From VXNE01 sp965203615 (lineage in GTDB: Bacteria > Pseudomonadota > Gammaproteobacteria > Pseudomonadales > Azotimanducaceae), in NCBI GenBank assembly GCA_965203615.1, contig OZ241900.1:1178001-1242000 (forward strand): a stretch of DNA of 64,000 nucleotides. Direction: 5' to 3'. Under the pieces are notes generated by a model. That model had not been told where the DNA came from. It made no database searches and worked only from the letters and a program-made list of their open reading frames with translations. The position numbers and the translations under genes are program-made. Of the stretch, positions 35,597-43,796 are shown piece after piece. How positions within the stretch are numbered: the first letter of the stretch is position 1; each line of letters begins with the position of its first letter.

Positions 35597-36847
35597 ATGC
35601 ACGCAAAACTGAGCATTCTCTTCTACACCTTGCCCTTGCTGGTCGCATGCGGCGGTGAAAGCCAGTCAACGGGCGACTCCGTGGCCGTCGTTGCAGAGCC
35701 TGAAGTCACCTACGTTACGACCGAGAACTTCGACGAAGAAGTGCTGCAGTCCAGTATTCCGGTGTTGGTCGACTTCACCGCCACGTGGTGTGTGCCCTGC
35801 AAGGTCGTCGATCCCATCATCATGGGCCTCTACCCCGAGATGGCCGGGCGCGCAAAGGTCTTCAAGCTCGACATCGACGAGGACCCTGAAATCTACCAAC
35901 GGCTGGGCGTGAACGGCGTACCGCACATACTGTTCTTCAATGCAGGGCAGGAACAGGACCGAATCGTCAGCCCGCAGCCGAGAGAGGTCTACGTTCAATA
36001 CCTCGAAGCGCTCATAGACGGACGATCGACCCTGGAGGTTTCGCTACAGCTCATAGAGGAAGATGAGTTTCGTCGTCATTTCATCCTGTCCCGAAGCCTT
36101 GAAGATCTGGGTGAGGCGCTGGACGAATACCCGGATCTTTTGAGCGAACCGTTCGAAAACGGCCAGACGCCCCTGTCGCTGATTCTCAATAGCCCGAACT
36201 ACAGGCAGGACGATCAGATCGAGTTCGCCCTGGCGCATGGTGCACAACCCACGACCCGGGACCTGGTCGGACTGGGACGGTGCGACGACTTCACTGCCGC
36301 CGTGGCCGAAGACCCGGAGGCCGTGAACCGGCCCGACCCGGACGGCGCGACACCCCTCTACCTGTCGCTTGCCAGGTCCTACCGACTCAAAGACGGTGAC
36401 TGCATTCGCGCGGTTCTCGATGCGGGCGCAGACCCGCGGGCGAACACGAGCCAGCGCTATGCACTGATCCGCACCGTTGTGCTGACGAGGGATCCGGCCT
36501 TGATCGGCGACCTGCTTGACCGCGGACTGGACTCCGAAAAGACCGACCAGAACGGCTGGAACATGTTGCATTGGGCGGCGGGCCACCAATACCCGGACGT
36601 CGTGTCGCTGCTCGTGGGACGCGGTTCGAACCTCGCCGCGACAAACGACAAGGGAGAGACGGCCGCCGATATCGTACGGCGGAAACGGGACCGCGCGGTC
36701 AAGGCGCTTGAAGAGGGAGTCGATGCCTACGGCCGTGCCGTCGCAGAGGAGTCGCGTGCGTACTACCAGGAGTCAGTCGAGAAAGCTGGACAACTTCTCG
36801 CCATTCTCGAGCAAGACCCGGCAGCAGCAGAAGCAGAAGGCTCCTAG
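35597..36847 (+). CDS. Thioredoxin-ankyrin lipoprotein
   Basis: A 416-aa protein with GGAGGAAGGACC before ATG 35597. The N-terminus is a lipoprotein signal with lipobox LLVAC (Cys18 lipidated). Then a thioredoxin domain, with active site WCVPCK (Cys65, Cys68), the cis-proline at GVNGVPHILFF, and from about residue 195 to 380 ankyrin repeats (NGQTPLSLIL; DGATPLYLSLA; NGWNMLHWAAGHQYPDVVSLLVGRG). A short helical, acidic tail follows. Acting in the periplasm, it probably reduces or holds a partner bound by the ankyrin surface. The fusion of thioredoxin to ankyrin is unusual. It is followed 3 bp later by the DsbD-N-like gene. Confidence 0.92.
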   Translation: MHAKLSILFYTLPLLVACGGESQSTGDSVAVVAEPEVTYVTTENFDEEVLQSSIPVLVDFTATWCVPCKVVDPIIMGLYPEMAGRAKVFKLDIDEDPEIYQRLGVNGVPHILFFNAGQEQDRIVSPQPREVYVQYLEALIDGRSTLEVSLQLIEEDEFRRHFILSRSLEDLGEALDEYPDLLSEPFENGQTPLSLILNSPNYRQDDQIEFALAHGAQPTTRDLVGLGRCDDFTAAVAEDPEAVNRPDPDGATPLYLSLARSYRLKDGDCIRAVLDAGADPRANTSQRYALIRTVVLTRDPALIGDLLDRGLDSEKTDQNGWNMLHWAAGHQYPDVVSLLVGRGSNLAATNDKGETAADIVRRKRDRAVKALEEGVDAYGRAVAEESRAYYQESVEKAGQLLAILEQDPAAAEAEGS

Positions 36848-36850
36848 AAG

Positions 36851-37414
36851 TTGCTTCGACCCGTCCTGCTAACTGCGATCGTGGGGATTGCTCCATGGCT
36901 GCTGCCATCGGCAAGCAGCGCCGATGAGCTAAGCCTTGAAAGCTTCGAAAAGGCGGTGCTGGCACTTCGTCCCGCCGCCCCTGGCATTCGTGACCCGCTC
37001 TCCATGCGCGCGGCAGCGGTCTCGGTCGACCCGGGCATTGGCGATGCCGTCGTCGCCGCAATGAAGCTGCGCATCATGCCGGGGTGGTACATCTACGCGA
37101 AGGTACCCGCCGACCAGCCTTATATCGAAACCGAATTGATCCTGGAGCACGGGCCCGAGTTGTCGGTCGTTGATGACTGGACGGCGCCTCCGACCCTTCC
37201 GCACCAGACCGCGACCAATACCCGGGTCTATGAATCCGGTACGGAGGACCTGCTGTTCTTCCGGGAACTGGTCGTAACCGGCCGGGGCGGCGGCGAATCC
37301 AGGATCACCGTCGGACTCAGGTATCAAATCTGCGATGCGGACTACTGTCTGCCGCCAACAACCAAGACCCAGCAGTTGGTCGTGAACCTGCCGAGCGAGG
37401 AGGATTCGTCATGA
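36851..37414 (+). CDS. Secreted DsbD N-terminal-domain-like protein
   Basis: A 187-aa protein starting at TTG 36851, 3 bp after the thioredoxin-ankyrin stop. Residues 1-24 form a signal peptide (LTAIVGIAPWLLPSASSADE). The mature part resembles the immunoglobulin-like domain DsbD-alpha: KLRIMPGWYIYAKVPADQPYIETELIL and the redox pair in LRYQICDADYCLPP (Cys-x4-Cys). DsbD-alpha passes electrons to periplasmic acceptors, but here no membrane domain is attached, so it must interact with another protein, most simply its operon neighbours. Its stop overlaps the next ATG (ATGA at 37411-37414). Confidence 0.82.
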   Translation: MLRPVLLTAIVGIAPWLLPSASSADELSLESFEKAVLALRPAAPGIRDPLSMRAAAVSVDPGIGDAVVAAMKLRIMPGWYIYAKVPADQPYIETELILEHGPELSVVDDWTAPPTLPHQTATNTRVYESGTEDLLFFRELVVTGRGGGESRITVGLRYQICDADYCLPPTTKTQQLVVNLPSEEDSS

Positions 37415-38928
37415 GGAAACTGCCTGTCACGCTGCCGACGTTGCTGGCCGCCTGTCTGTGCACGGCAGCCCTTGCCGCCGAAAAGTCCGAGCTGCGTGTG
37501 CTGTATGTCGGGGTAAACCCGGAAACCGCAGAGCTTTCCGACATGGAATCGACCTTCCAGTTCGATGCCGGCCGCCTGCTCGAATTCAAGAAGGCGCGAA
37601 CGCCAGGCTTCGAGCGATTTCTGTCACGGCACTTTTCTGTGGTCGACGTAGTGTTTGCGGACAAGTACACGGAATCAGCGTCCGATGGCTACGACGTCAC
37701 CATATTCGGAGACGACATCACGCCGATCAAGGAGGCGGTACGCGAACAGAACGAAGACGGAAGCTGGCTCTATGAGCCCGCGGTGTATTTGTCAGCCGAT
37801 TTCGACCGGGCCGCGATATTGATCGACACCATGAGCCCTCGCGTCAGTGACGCGCACGAATACAAGATGGACTGGCTGTGCCTGTGCCTCGATGCGCACG
37901 CGCATGATCTCGAGCAGGAGCATCCAGTCTTCAATGTTCCACACAAGGTCGAATTGACCTTCACCGAAGAGGACACGCCGTCAAACTATTTCGAGTACTA
38001 CGTCGGGCGCGACCTCCCGGACTCCTTGCCCATGTGGCGTGTCCAGACGGAAGGCTATACGGACGGCCATGGATTCCCCGTCGGCATGGTTTCCCATGGC
38101 CACGGGTTTGTCGAAGCGGGCGATTCGGAGGTCATCGCGTCGGGAGTGAACACGAAGCTCTCGAATGCGGTGGCATTGGGACGGCACGGCAACTTCTTTC
38201 ACTGGGGGTTTGCCGCGGCACCGGATGAGATGACTGACGAGGCAAAACTCGCCTTCGTCAATGCGATCCACTACATCTCCCGGTTCGACGGCGACAAGCC
38301 CTATACGCGCAGGCAAAGCGGCGCGTTTACACGCAATATCGCGCTGGACGTTTCCCATAGAGCTTCGAAGTCCGAGGATTCGTACCAGAGGTACGTGGAC
38401 TTCCTGCGCATGATCGGGAAGCAGGACGAGGAGTTCCTGCGGCACAAGCAGGAAACCGGCCAGAAACTCACGATTTCCGAGCAGCGGATTCTGAATCGGG
38501 AAATCGAGATTCCCACCAAGGAGGAGTTTCTGAAGCAGAGAATCCTGGGAAGGCTCGCCCCGGAGGTGGTCGAGCGATTCGGGACCGATCTCGAAGCGTA
38601 CCTCGAATACTACGAAGCGAACGAGGAGTACCTGGTGCCGGGTTCCGCGCGGTTGTCCTATGTCGTCGACGATGATGCCGCCTCGCTCAAGACATCGAAT
38701 CGCGACCCGGTGATCCTGGATACAGCAATCAGCCTGCTGGAGCAGGACGGCGAAAACGCACTGGCGCGCAGAGTGCTCGATCGCTACACGGACGAATCGT
38801 TTGACACCGCCTCCCAATGGCGGGAATGGTTCGACTCGAAAGCGGCCCGCCTCTACTTTGCAGAGGTTAACGGGCACAAGTTTGAAGTGGCCCCCGAACC
38901 GCTGCGTGACCTCGTTGAGGAACAGTAA
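37411..38928 (+). CDS. Secreted protein with a ThuA/glutamine-amidotransferase-like domain
   Basis: A 505-aa protein with ATG 37411 overlapping the preceding stop by 4 bp. Residues 1-23 are a signal peptide (LPTLLAACLCTAALAAEK). Residues about 25-310 resemble the ThuA/GATase1-like fold (VLYVGVNPETAEL; HDLEQEHPVFNVPHKVELTF; LSNAVALGRHGNFFHWGFAA; LAFVNAIHYISRF). The last 180 residues are helical and unrecognised. The family in secreted form appears with thioredoxin-like partners in other bacteria, but no function is assigned. The three genes 35597-38928 form a tight envelope operon. Confidence 0.75.
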   Translation: MRKLPVTLPTLLAACLCTAALAAEKSELRVLYVGVNPETAELSDMESTFQFDAGRLLEFKKARTPGFERFLSRHFSVVDVVFADKYTESASDGYDVTIFGDDITPIKEAVREQNEDGSWLYEPAVYLSADFDRAAILIDTMSPRVSDAHEYKMDWLCLCLDAHAHDLEQEHPVFNVPHKVELTFTEEDTPSNYFEYYVGRDLPDSLPMWRVQTEGYTDGHGFPVGMVSHGHGFVEAGDSEVIASGVNTKLSNAVALGRHGNFFHWGFAAAPDEMTDEAKLAFVNAIHYISRFDGDKPYTRRQSGAFTRNIALDVSHRASKSEDSYQRYVDFLRMIGKQDEEFLRHKQETGQKLTISEQRILNREIEIPTKEEFLKQRILGRLAPEVVERFGTDLEAYLEYYEANEEYLVPGSARLSYVVDDDAASLKTSNRDPVILDTAISLLEQDGENALARRVLDRYTDESFDTASQWREWFDSKAARLYFAEVNGHKFEVAPEPLRDLVEEQ

Positions 38929-38932
38929 CCCC

Positions 38933-38953
38933 GAAGCCCAGGCATGGGCCTTC
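38933..38953 (+). terminator. Weak hairpin after the envelope operon
   Basis: GAAGCCCA and TGGGCCTTC can pair around a GGCA loop with one bulge, 4 bp after the operon stop. There is no T-run, so factor-independent termination is doubtful. Confidence 0.25.
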
Positions 38954-39006
38954 CCGTGGCGTGTATAGCCGCTACCGCGACGCGCGGTTCTCGAGTGTGA
39001 CCATGG

Positions 39007-39444
39007 TCAGTCGATGACTGACACGCCCATCAGGACCGCCACGTAATAGATGGCCGTCCAGAGCCAGATGCCCACAATCATCCAGGCGGCAAGCCTCCTT
39101 GTCGGAGAGCCGAGAACGACGGCAGCCACGGCCGTCAACGCCTGCCCGAGGATGATGGGCGCGAGCAGCCCGACACCCACCGATCCGTACTTGACCATGA
39201 ACCTCTCGGTGCGCCTGAAGACCACGCTGTCCATGCCGTAGCGGCGCACGAGCCAGCGCCTGATCGGCCAGGAGCCATAGACAAAAAACAGGCTGCTGGC
39301 CGTTCCCGATACGCCAACGACCAGAAAGGCCGGCTCGATGGGCCCTTGCATGGCGAGGATCATCGGCACCGGCAGGAAGATGTCGACAAAGCCCAGCAGG
39401 AATACGGTGATCAACGCCATGTCCAGGCCACCAAACGCACCCAT
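39007..39444 (-). CDS. Small integral membrane protein, small multidrug export/DedA-like
   Basis: A 145-aa protein from ATG 39444 with four hydrophobic segments (ALITVFLLGFVDIFLPVPMIL; FLVVGVSGTASSLFFVYG; VGVGLLAPIILGQALTAVAAVVLG; WMIVGIWLWTAIYYVAVLMG). The pattern GPIEPAFLVVGVSGT and LLAPIILGQALTA is reminiscent of the small multi-drug export (PF06695) and SNARE-associated Golgi/DedA groups. Identity is uncertain. Its gene is convergent with the envelope operon. Confidence 0.65.
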   Translation of the reverse strand: MGAFGGLDMALITVFLLGFVDIFLPVPMILAMQGPIEPAFLVVGVSGTASSLFFVYGSWPIRRWLVRRYGMDSVVFRRTERFMVKYGSVGVGLLAPIILGQALTAVAAVVLGSPTRRLAAWMIVGIWLWTAIYYVAVLMGVSVID

Positions 39445-39515
39445 CGGCTATCTCCCGGTCGGCCTGCGGTACAGCCATGGATCACGGGCCAAACCCATCG
39501 CGGTCGACTCCCGTT

Positions 39516-39535
39516 TCACGCCACGCCGCAATCGT
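39516..39535 (+). repeat. Direct repeat, copy at the 3' end of the DUF4143 ATPase
   Basis: TCACGCCACGCCGCAATCGT occurs here and again at 41038-41057, an exact 20-bp match with no extension on either side. Together the copies bracket the ATPase gene, its AT-rich upstream palindrome and the start of the CoA-transferase 3' end. Here the sequence forms the last codons and stop of the ATPase. Confidence 0.9.
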
Positions 39536-40904
39536 CCTCGCCGACGCGCATCAACTCGATGGGCAGCGGAAGCGTCTTGACCCCTTGAATTTCGCCTGCG
39601 TGCCGGCTCTTGCTCCAGATCTCGCCGTTACCGTAGCGGGCAATCTGCTTCAGGCTCTTCGGGCGAAGCTGGTTCGTCCACTTGACCTCGACGGGCCAGA
39701 ACCGGCCAGCGCGGACGTAGGCGATGTCCACTTCACCCTGCGCCTTGATGTAGTACGTCGGAAAGAACCTCCGAAAGTGGTTGGCAACGCAGGCCTCGAC
39801 CACCTGCGACGACCGGACGGAATCCTGTGACAGCGGGAGTATCTGATCGTTGTAGGGGTCCGGGCGCGGTTCAAGCCAGGCTCGAACCGCGTGAAATATG
39901 AACGGATCGCAGAAGGTGAGCTTCTTCGCCTTCTTTGGGGCCGGGCCGAGTTTGTCTTCCCGTAACGCTGGCACGACCGCGACGGCATCCATGCGCTGTA
40001 GCAACTCCACGTAATCCGCTACCGTCCTGGGATGGTCTATCGAGAGATCCTGGGCCAGGCCGTTCCAGGTGACTTGGCTCGTGTACCGCCTGACGATGGC
40101 CGACAGGACTTCACGCAAGTACGCCTCCTGTTTCCCGCGCTTCAGGATGTCCCCCCGAATCCAGTCCGAGTACGTGGCGAGCACGCTCTGGCCAATCGCG
40201 CCATGCTCCGCGAGGTCGTTGATGGCCGTCAGGTAGCCACCGTGAAGCAGGTATCGGTCGAACGCGTCGTAGATCAAGTCAACCGCCTCGTCAGGCATGG
40301 CGGACAGTTCCCGCAAGTAGCTTTCGACATCCTCGACGTTACTTTCGAGCGCAACGAACTCCCTGAACGATAACGGGTGAAGATGGAAGTCGCTGACCGC
40401 TGACTCGCCCCGCCGACCCGGAAACCGCATCCTCGCCTCCTGCATGAAGGAAAGATCGGAACCCGTAACCACCAGCACGGTGTCCTCCAGCATGGCCGCG
40501 TCCGCCGCGTACTTGGCAGCCATGTCCCAGTCGCGGATGTAGGTGACCTCATCGACGATGAGGTAGTTGCAACGTCCGTGAGGGGCCTCTGACAGGTGCG
40601 TATCGATGTGGCGCAACAGGCTGTGATGGTCGTCGATCAGTTCCCCGGTAAGGTAGGAGATGGCTGTGGGCGGTACATCATCGAGTAGCAGTTCCGCCAT
40701 CCACTGCTTGAGCAGCGTGGACTTGCCAGTCTGGCGGCCACCACCCAAGCTATAGATTCCGGGCGTTCGCCTCGGTAGCTGGTCAAGTAGCGCCGACCGA
40801 TGCCGAAAGGCGCATCGGGCGAGATGTCGCAGTTGCGGATCGTTCGCCGAGAAGCGCCCAGAGTCCTCCCGATGGCTGTTATGGGGAAGGAATCTCGGAT
40901 CCAT
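39516..40904 (-). CDS. AAA ATPase with C-terminal DUF4143-like nuclease domain (copy 1)
   Basis: A 462-aa protein from ATG 40904 (GTG 40919 would add 5 residues). Walker A GGGRQTGKSTLL at about residue 54 and Walker B YLIVDEVT mark the AAA_14 part. The C-terminal DUF4143-type region has PYNDQILPLSQDSVRSSQVVEACVANHF and YYIKAQGEVDIAYVRAGRFWPVEVKW, the latter a PD-(D/E)XK-like core. These ATPases are widespread and are often gained and lost. The stop codon lies inside the 20-bp repeat 39516-39535. It belongs to the same family as 42370-43488 but is far diverged. Confidence 0.9.
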   Translation of the reverse strand: MDPRFLPHNSHREDSGRFSANDPQLRHLARCAFRHRSALLDQLPRRTPGIYSLGGGRQTGKSTLLKQWMAELLLDDVPPTAISYLTGELIDDHHSLLRHIDTHLSEAPHGRCNYLIVDEVTYIRDWDMAAKYAADAAMLEDTVLVVTGSDLSFMQEARMRFPGRRGESAVSDFHLHPLSFREFVALESNVEDVESYLRELSAMPDEAVDLIYDAFDRYLLHGGYLTAINDLAEHGAIGQSVLATYSDWIRGDILKRGKQEAYLREVLSAIVRRYTSQVTWNGLAQDLSIDHPRTVADYVELLQRMDAVAVVPALREDKLGPAPKKAKKLTFCDPFIFHAVRAWLEPRPDPYNDQILPLSQDSVRSSQVVEACVANHFRRFFPTYYIKAQGEVDIAYVRAGRFWPVEVKWTNQLRPKSLKQIARYGNGEIWSKSRHAGEIQGVKTLPLPIELMRVGEDDCGVA

Positions 40905-40940
40905 CGGGCACCCGGGCACGGAATGGACATCGAATAGTAT

Positions 40941-40974
40941 ATAAATTTAGTCAATGTGCAATGACTAAATTTAT
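40941..40974 (+). promoter_or_regulatory. AT-rich 13-bp palindrome upstream of the DUF4143 ATPase (copy 1)
   Basis: ATAAATTTAGTCA (40941-40953) is an exact reverse complement of TGACTAAATTTAT (40962-40974) around an 8-bp spacer, inside otherwise GC-rich DNA and 37 bp upstream of the ATG at 40904. It could be an operator for a dimeric repressor. A related TATATAAATTAGTC element lies in the same position before the other ATPase gene (43503). Confidence 0.6.
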
Positions 40975-41021
40975 TCAGTCCGATTGCACCAAGGGCCTCG
41001 CCTACGGCAAGGGTAGTGGCA

Positions 41022-42227
41022 TCATATCTTCCCCTCCTCACGCCACGCCGCAATCGTTTGCGCTTCGTATCCTAGTTCTGACAGCACTTCGTCGGTGTGT
41101 TCGCCGACTTCCGGGGCGCGCTTCGGGCCGACACGCGTCACGCCGTCGACGAACACCGGCGCATTGATGACATAAGGCACGCCGATATCCTCGCGGGGGG
41201 TTGCGAGAACGCCATTGGCAATGGCCTGCTCGTCGGTGCGCATGTCCTCGAGGTGGGCGAGCCTGGATACGTTGATCCCTCGCTCGAGGAAGAAGCGTAG
41301 CCATTCGTCGCTGGTCCGGGTAGCCATGACCGGCGCCACGCAGTCGCGCAATGCCGCGCTGTGGCGCATGCGCGATTCCAGGTTGGCAAAACGCTCGTCG
41401 CCAAGCAATTCGCCGAGTCCGATCGCCTCCAGAAACGCCTCCTGTTGCGCCGGCGCGCGGATCATGGACAGCACCATCTGACGATCGTCGCTTGCCGTGT
41501 ACGGGTGCCGGAGCCAGGTTCGCTCCGGCATGGTGGTGTTGGCGCGCCTTGCCGAGAAGTCCGCGCCCGCGATCGCCGCCTGTCCCAAGCAACTGGCGGA
41601 CCAGAACCCGTTGGCCAGCAGCGAAGTAGATACCGCTCCACCCTTGCCGGTGATCTGCCGCTTGTAAAGACCCATCATGACGCAGGCGAACATCGCCACG
41701 CACGTGGGGTGGTCCCCCATTCCCGCAATCGACTGCGAAGGGCCGCCGCCGGGAGAGCGAACCATGTCCGAAAGACCGGAACGGATCCAGTACGCCATCC
41801 CGTCGAAACCCGTCTTCTCGGCTTCCGGGCCGCGCTCGCCGTACGCCGTCAGGGACGCATAGACCATGCGGTCGTTCAGCGGAGCGATGTCCTCGTAGGT
41901 CAGCTTCATCCTCCGGCGCACGCCCATGGGCTGGTTGGTGAGATAAACGTCGCATTCCGGGATCAGTTTCCTGAGCACCTCCTGGCCCTCGGCCGATTTC
42001 AGGTCGAGCGCGATGCTGCGCTTGTTTCGCCCGTCCATGATCCAGGTGTAGTTGATGTCCACATCGGGCGTGTTCAGCGTACGGGACAGGTAGCGAAAGG
42101 GATCGCCCCGCCCCGGTTGCTCGACCTTGATGACGTCCGCACCAAAGTCCGCAAGGATCGTGCCCGCCACGGGACCCGCGACCCACGTCCCGACATCCAG
42201 CACCTTCAGCCCTTCGAACAACAGCAT
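41022..42227 (-). CDS. CaiB/BaiF-type CoA-transferase
   Basis: A 401-aa protein from ATG 42227 with GGGGAGGCG before it. N-terminal LLFEGLKVLDVGTWVAGPVAGTILADFGADVIKVEQPGRGDPFR is the family III signature, including the Asp-Val-x-Ala-P core and the catalytic aspartate region (TGFDGMAYWIRSGLSDM). It transfers CoA between carboxylic acids; the substrate (carnitine, formate or other) is not determinable. Its 3' end overlaps the direct repeat at 41038-41057, so the last residues (AWREEGKI) may have been changed by the neighbouring insertion. Confidence 0.92.
   Translation of the reverse strand: MLLFEGLKVLDVGTWVAGPVAGTILADFGADVIKVEQPGRGDPFRYLSRTLNTPDVDINYTWIMDGRNKRSIALDLKSAEGQEVLRKLIPECDVYLTNQPMGVRRRMKLTYEDIAPLNDRMVYASLTAYGERGPEAEKTGFDGMAYWIRSGLSDMVRSPGGGPSQSIAGMGDHPTCVAMFACVMMGLYKRQITGKGGAVSTSLLANGFWSASCLGQAAIAGADFSARRANTTMPERTWLRHPYTASDDRQMVLSMIRAPAQQEAFLEAIGLGELLGDERFANLESRMRHSAALRDCVAPVMATRTSDEWLRFFLERGINVSRLAHLEDMRTDEQAIANGVLATPREDIGVPYVINAPVFVDGVTRVGPKRAPEVGEHTDEVLSELGYEAQTIAAWREEGKI
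41038..41057 (+). repeat. Direct repeat, copy in the 3' end of the CoA-transferase gene
   Basis: Exact second copy of the 20-bp repeat at 39516-39535. Here it encodes the minus-strand residues TIAAWR near the CoA-transferase C-terminus. In the left copy, reading on past the repeat on the minus strand gives an alternative tail ETGVDRDGFGP followed by a stop, which could be the pre-insertion end of this protein. Confidence 0.9.
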
Positions 42228-42369
42228 CGACGCCTCCCCTTGCGTTCCAGAATCCAGCACCCGACGCTGACAGGGTATAGGCGGGCTCGGGCGGGGGCAA
42301 AAGGCAACGCCGCCAAGACGGCGGATTTCATGGCACTAACGCTTTCTCAGGCTTGAGTACAACGGCGCT

Positions 42370-43488
42370 TCAAACCAGCGTACGCAGGAAGTCGACCGCC
42401 GGCATCGCCCGGATGCCCTCCGGTGTGACGTAATCGGCCTTGCCGGAGAGCGCGACCTGGAACGCCGCAGCCTCCGGGAAGCGCAGCTTGAGGTAGCGCA
42501 GGCCGCGGTCGATGTCACGATCCGAGAGCTTGCATTCCACCAGCCAAACCGGTCTCCGGTTCTCAACCACGACGAAGTCGACTTCCCGTCGGTCCACATC
42601 GCGAAAAAAACGCAACTCCACGTCACGCCCCTGCACATCCTGCTGGTAGTGCGCCCACTTGAGCAGGTGACACGCAACCAGGTTCTCGAACCGAGCGCCC
42701 GGCTCGGATATCACGGACCAGTCGAAGTGGTAGTGCTTGCGCTCCTTCTTCACCGCCCGAATGCGCGGCGCCCCGAACGGCGCGATTCGAAAAATCGCGT
42801 ACAGGCGCTCGATCACGTCAAGCCAGGCAGCCACGGTCTTGTGCGCCACCTGGAGATCTTCTCGCAGGGCGTTGACCGAAAGTGGGGCGCCGACGAGTTC
42901 CGGAAGGCGCAGCATCATTTCCTCAAGCCGGCCAAGATCCCGGATGGCGGTGAGCGATGCCACCTCCTCTTCGATCAGGCGTGTTCTGTACTGGCGCGAC
43001 CAACGTCGCGCCTCGACATCTCCGCCACCGAGAAACGGTTCCGGAAAACCGCCGAGGCGCAACAACTCCGAGAGTCCGACCGCATCGTCAATCCCCGCCT
43101 CGGCAACCGAAAACGGATGCAGCCTGAGGAGGTGATACCGACCCTGTAGCGAGTCGCCACCGAAGCCGAACAACTCGAGCCTGCCGCTTCCCGTTACGAG
43201 AATGCGCTGGTCTTCCCGACGCGTGTCATAGAGGCCCTTGAGAAAGCCCCTCCAGGCCCTGTACTTGTGTATCTCGTCAAATACCCACAGATCGGCCGCC
43301 GGGAGCTGCCGGCGCAGGATGCGTTCCCGGTCCTCATCCGCATCCCAGTTCAAGTAGCCCTGACGCGCTCCCGGCAAGCTCCTCGCGAGCGTAGTCTTGC
43401 CCACCTGGCGCGGGCCTGCCAGAAAAACCATCTTGCGTTCCAGATCGCGATGCACCTGATCAGCAAGATATCGCAGCGCAAAGTCCAT
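42370..43488 (-). CDS. AAA ATPase with DUF4143 domain (copy 2)
   Basis: A 372-aa protein, ATG 43488. Walker A VFLAGPRQVGKTTLAR near residue 22, Walker B ADLWVFDEIHKY, arginine-finger-region ILVTGSGRLELF, then the DUF4143 domain (SVNALREDLQVAHKTVAAWLDVIERLYAIFRI; a PD-(D/E)XK-like REVDFVVVENRRPVWLVECKL). A standard complete member of the family. Its function in bacteria is unclear. It lies 142 bp upstream of the CoA-transferase gene, on the same strand. Confidence 0.92.
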   Translation of the reverse strand: MDFALRYLADQVHRDLERKMVFLAGPRQVGKTTLARSLPGARQGYLNWDADEDRERILRRQLPAADLWVFDEIHKYRAWRGFLKGLYDTRREDQRILVTGSGRLELFGFGGDSLQGRYHLLRLHPFSVAEAGIDDAVGLSELLRLGGFPEPFLGGGDVEARRWSRQYRTRLIEEEVASLTAIRDLGRLEEMMLRLPELVGAPLSVNALREDLQVAHKTVAAWLDVIERLYAIFRIAPFGAPRIRAVKKERKHYHFDWSVISEPGARFENLVACHLLKWAHYQQDVQGRDVELRFFRDVDRREVDFVVVENRRPVWLVECKLSDRDIDRGLRYLKLRFPEAAAFQVALSGKADYVTPEGIRAMPAVDFLRTLV

Positions 43489-43796
43489 TCGGCGGAAATT
43501 ACGACTAATTTATATATGGGTCAAATTTACTCGCTTGTAATTTTGCCTTGGGTGCAAGATTTCACTCCACTCGCCTCGGTACCGCCCACCGCGCACCGGC
43601 CAGAACGCACCTACGTGGATCGCTTCCAAGGCACGCCGTGTACGGCTACAGTTTCGGCGTCGATTAGCACATCGTCGGACTTGCCGCCTCAGCGACAAAT
43701 CCGACCACGCGATAGGTGAGCCCTTGCGGGGGGTGAAACAAGGCGCGCCCGAAGAGCCGACGGGTTTCATGGCGCGCCCGAGACTGCATCTCGACG
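43489..43796. other. Intergenic region, no gene seen
   Basis: 308 bp between the DUF4143 ATPase and the PEP-utilising enzyme. The right end contains GGCGCGCC twice (about 43743 and 43773) around a 22-bp spacer, capable of forming a hairpin. The left end holds the AT-rich element at 43503-43517. Short ORFs here have no protein-like features. Confidence 0.6.
43503..43517 (-). promoter_or_regulatory. AT-rich element upstream of the DUF4143 ATPase (copy 2)
   Basis: On the minus strand the sequence ATATATAAATTAGTC stands 15 bp before the start at 43488. It resembles one arm of the palindrome upstream of copy 1 (TATATAAATTTAGTC, 40938-40952), and includes a possible -10 box (TATAAA). Either a shared promoter element or a shared operator. 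Confidence 0.45.

Noticed and set aside
39516..41057. Insertion sequence
   Set aside because: No transposase or terminal inverted repeats; only direct repeats, kept as an unexplained cassette.
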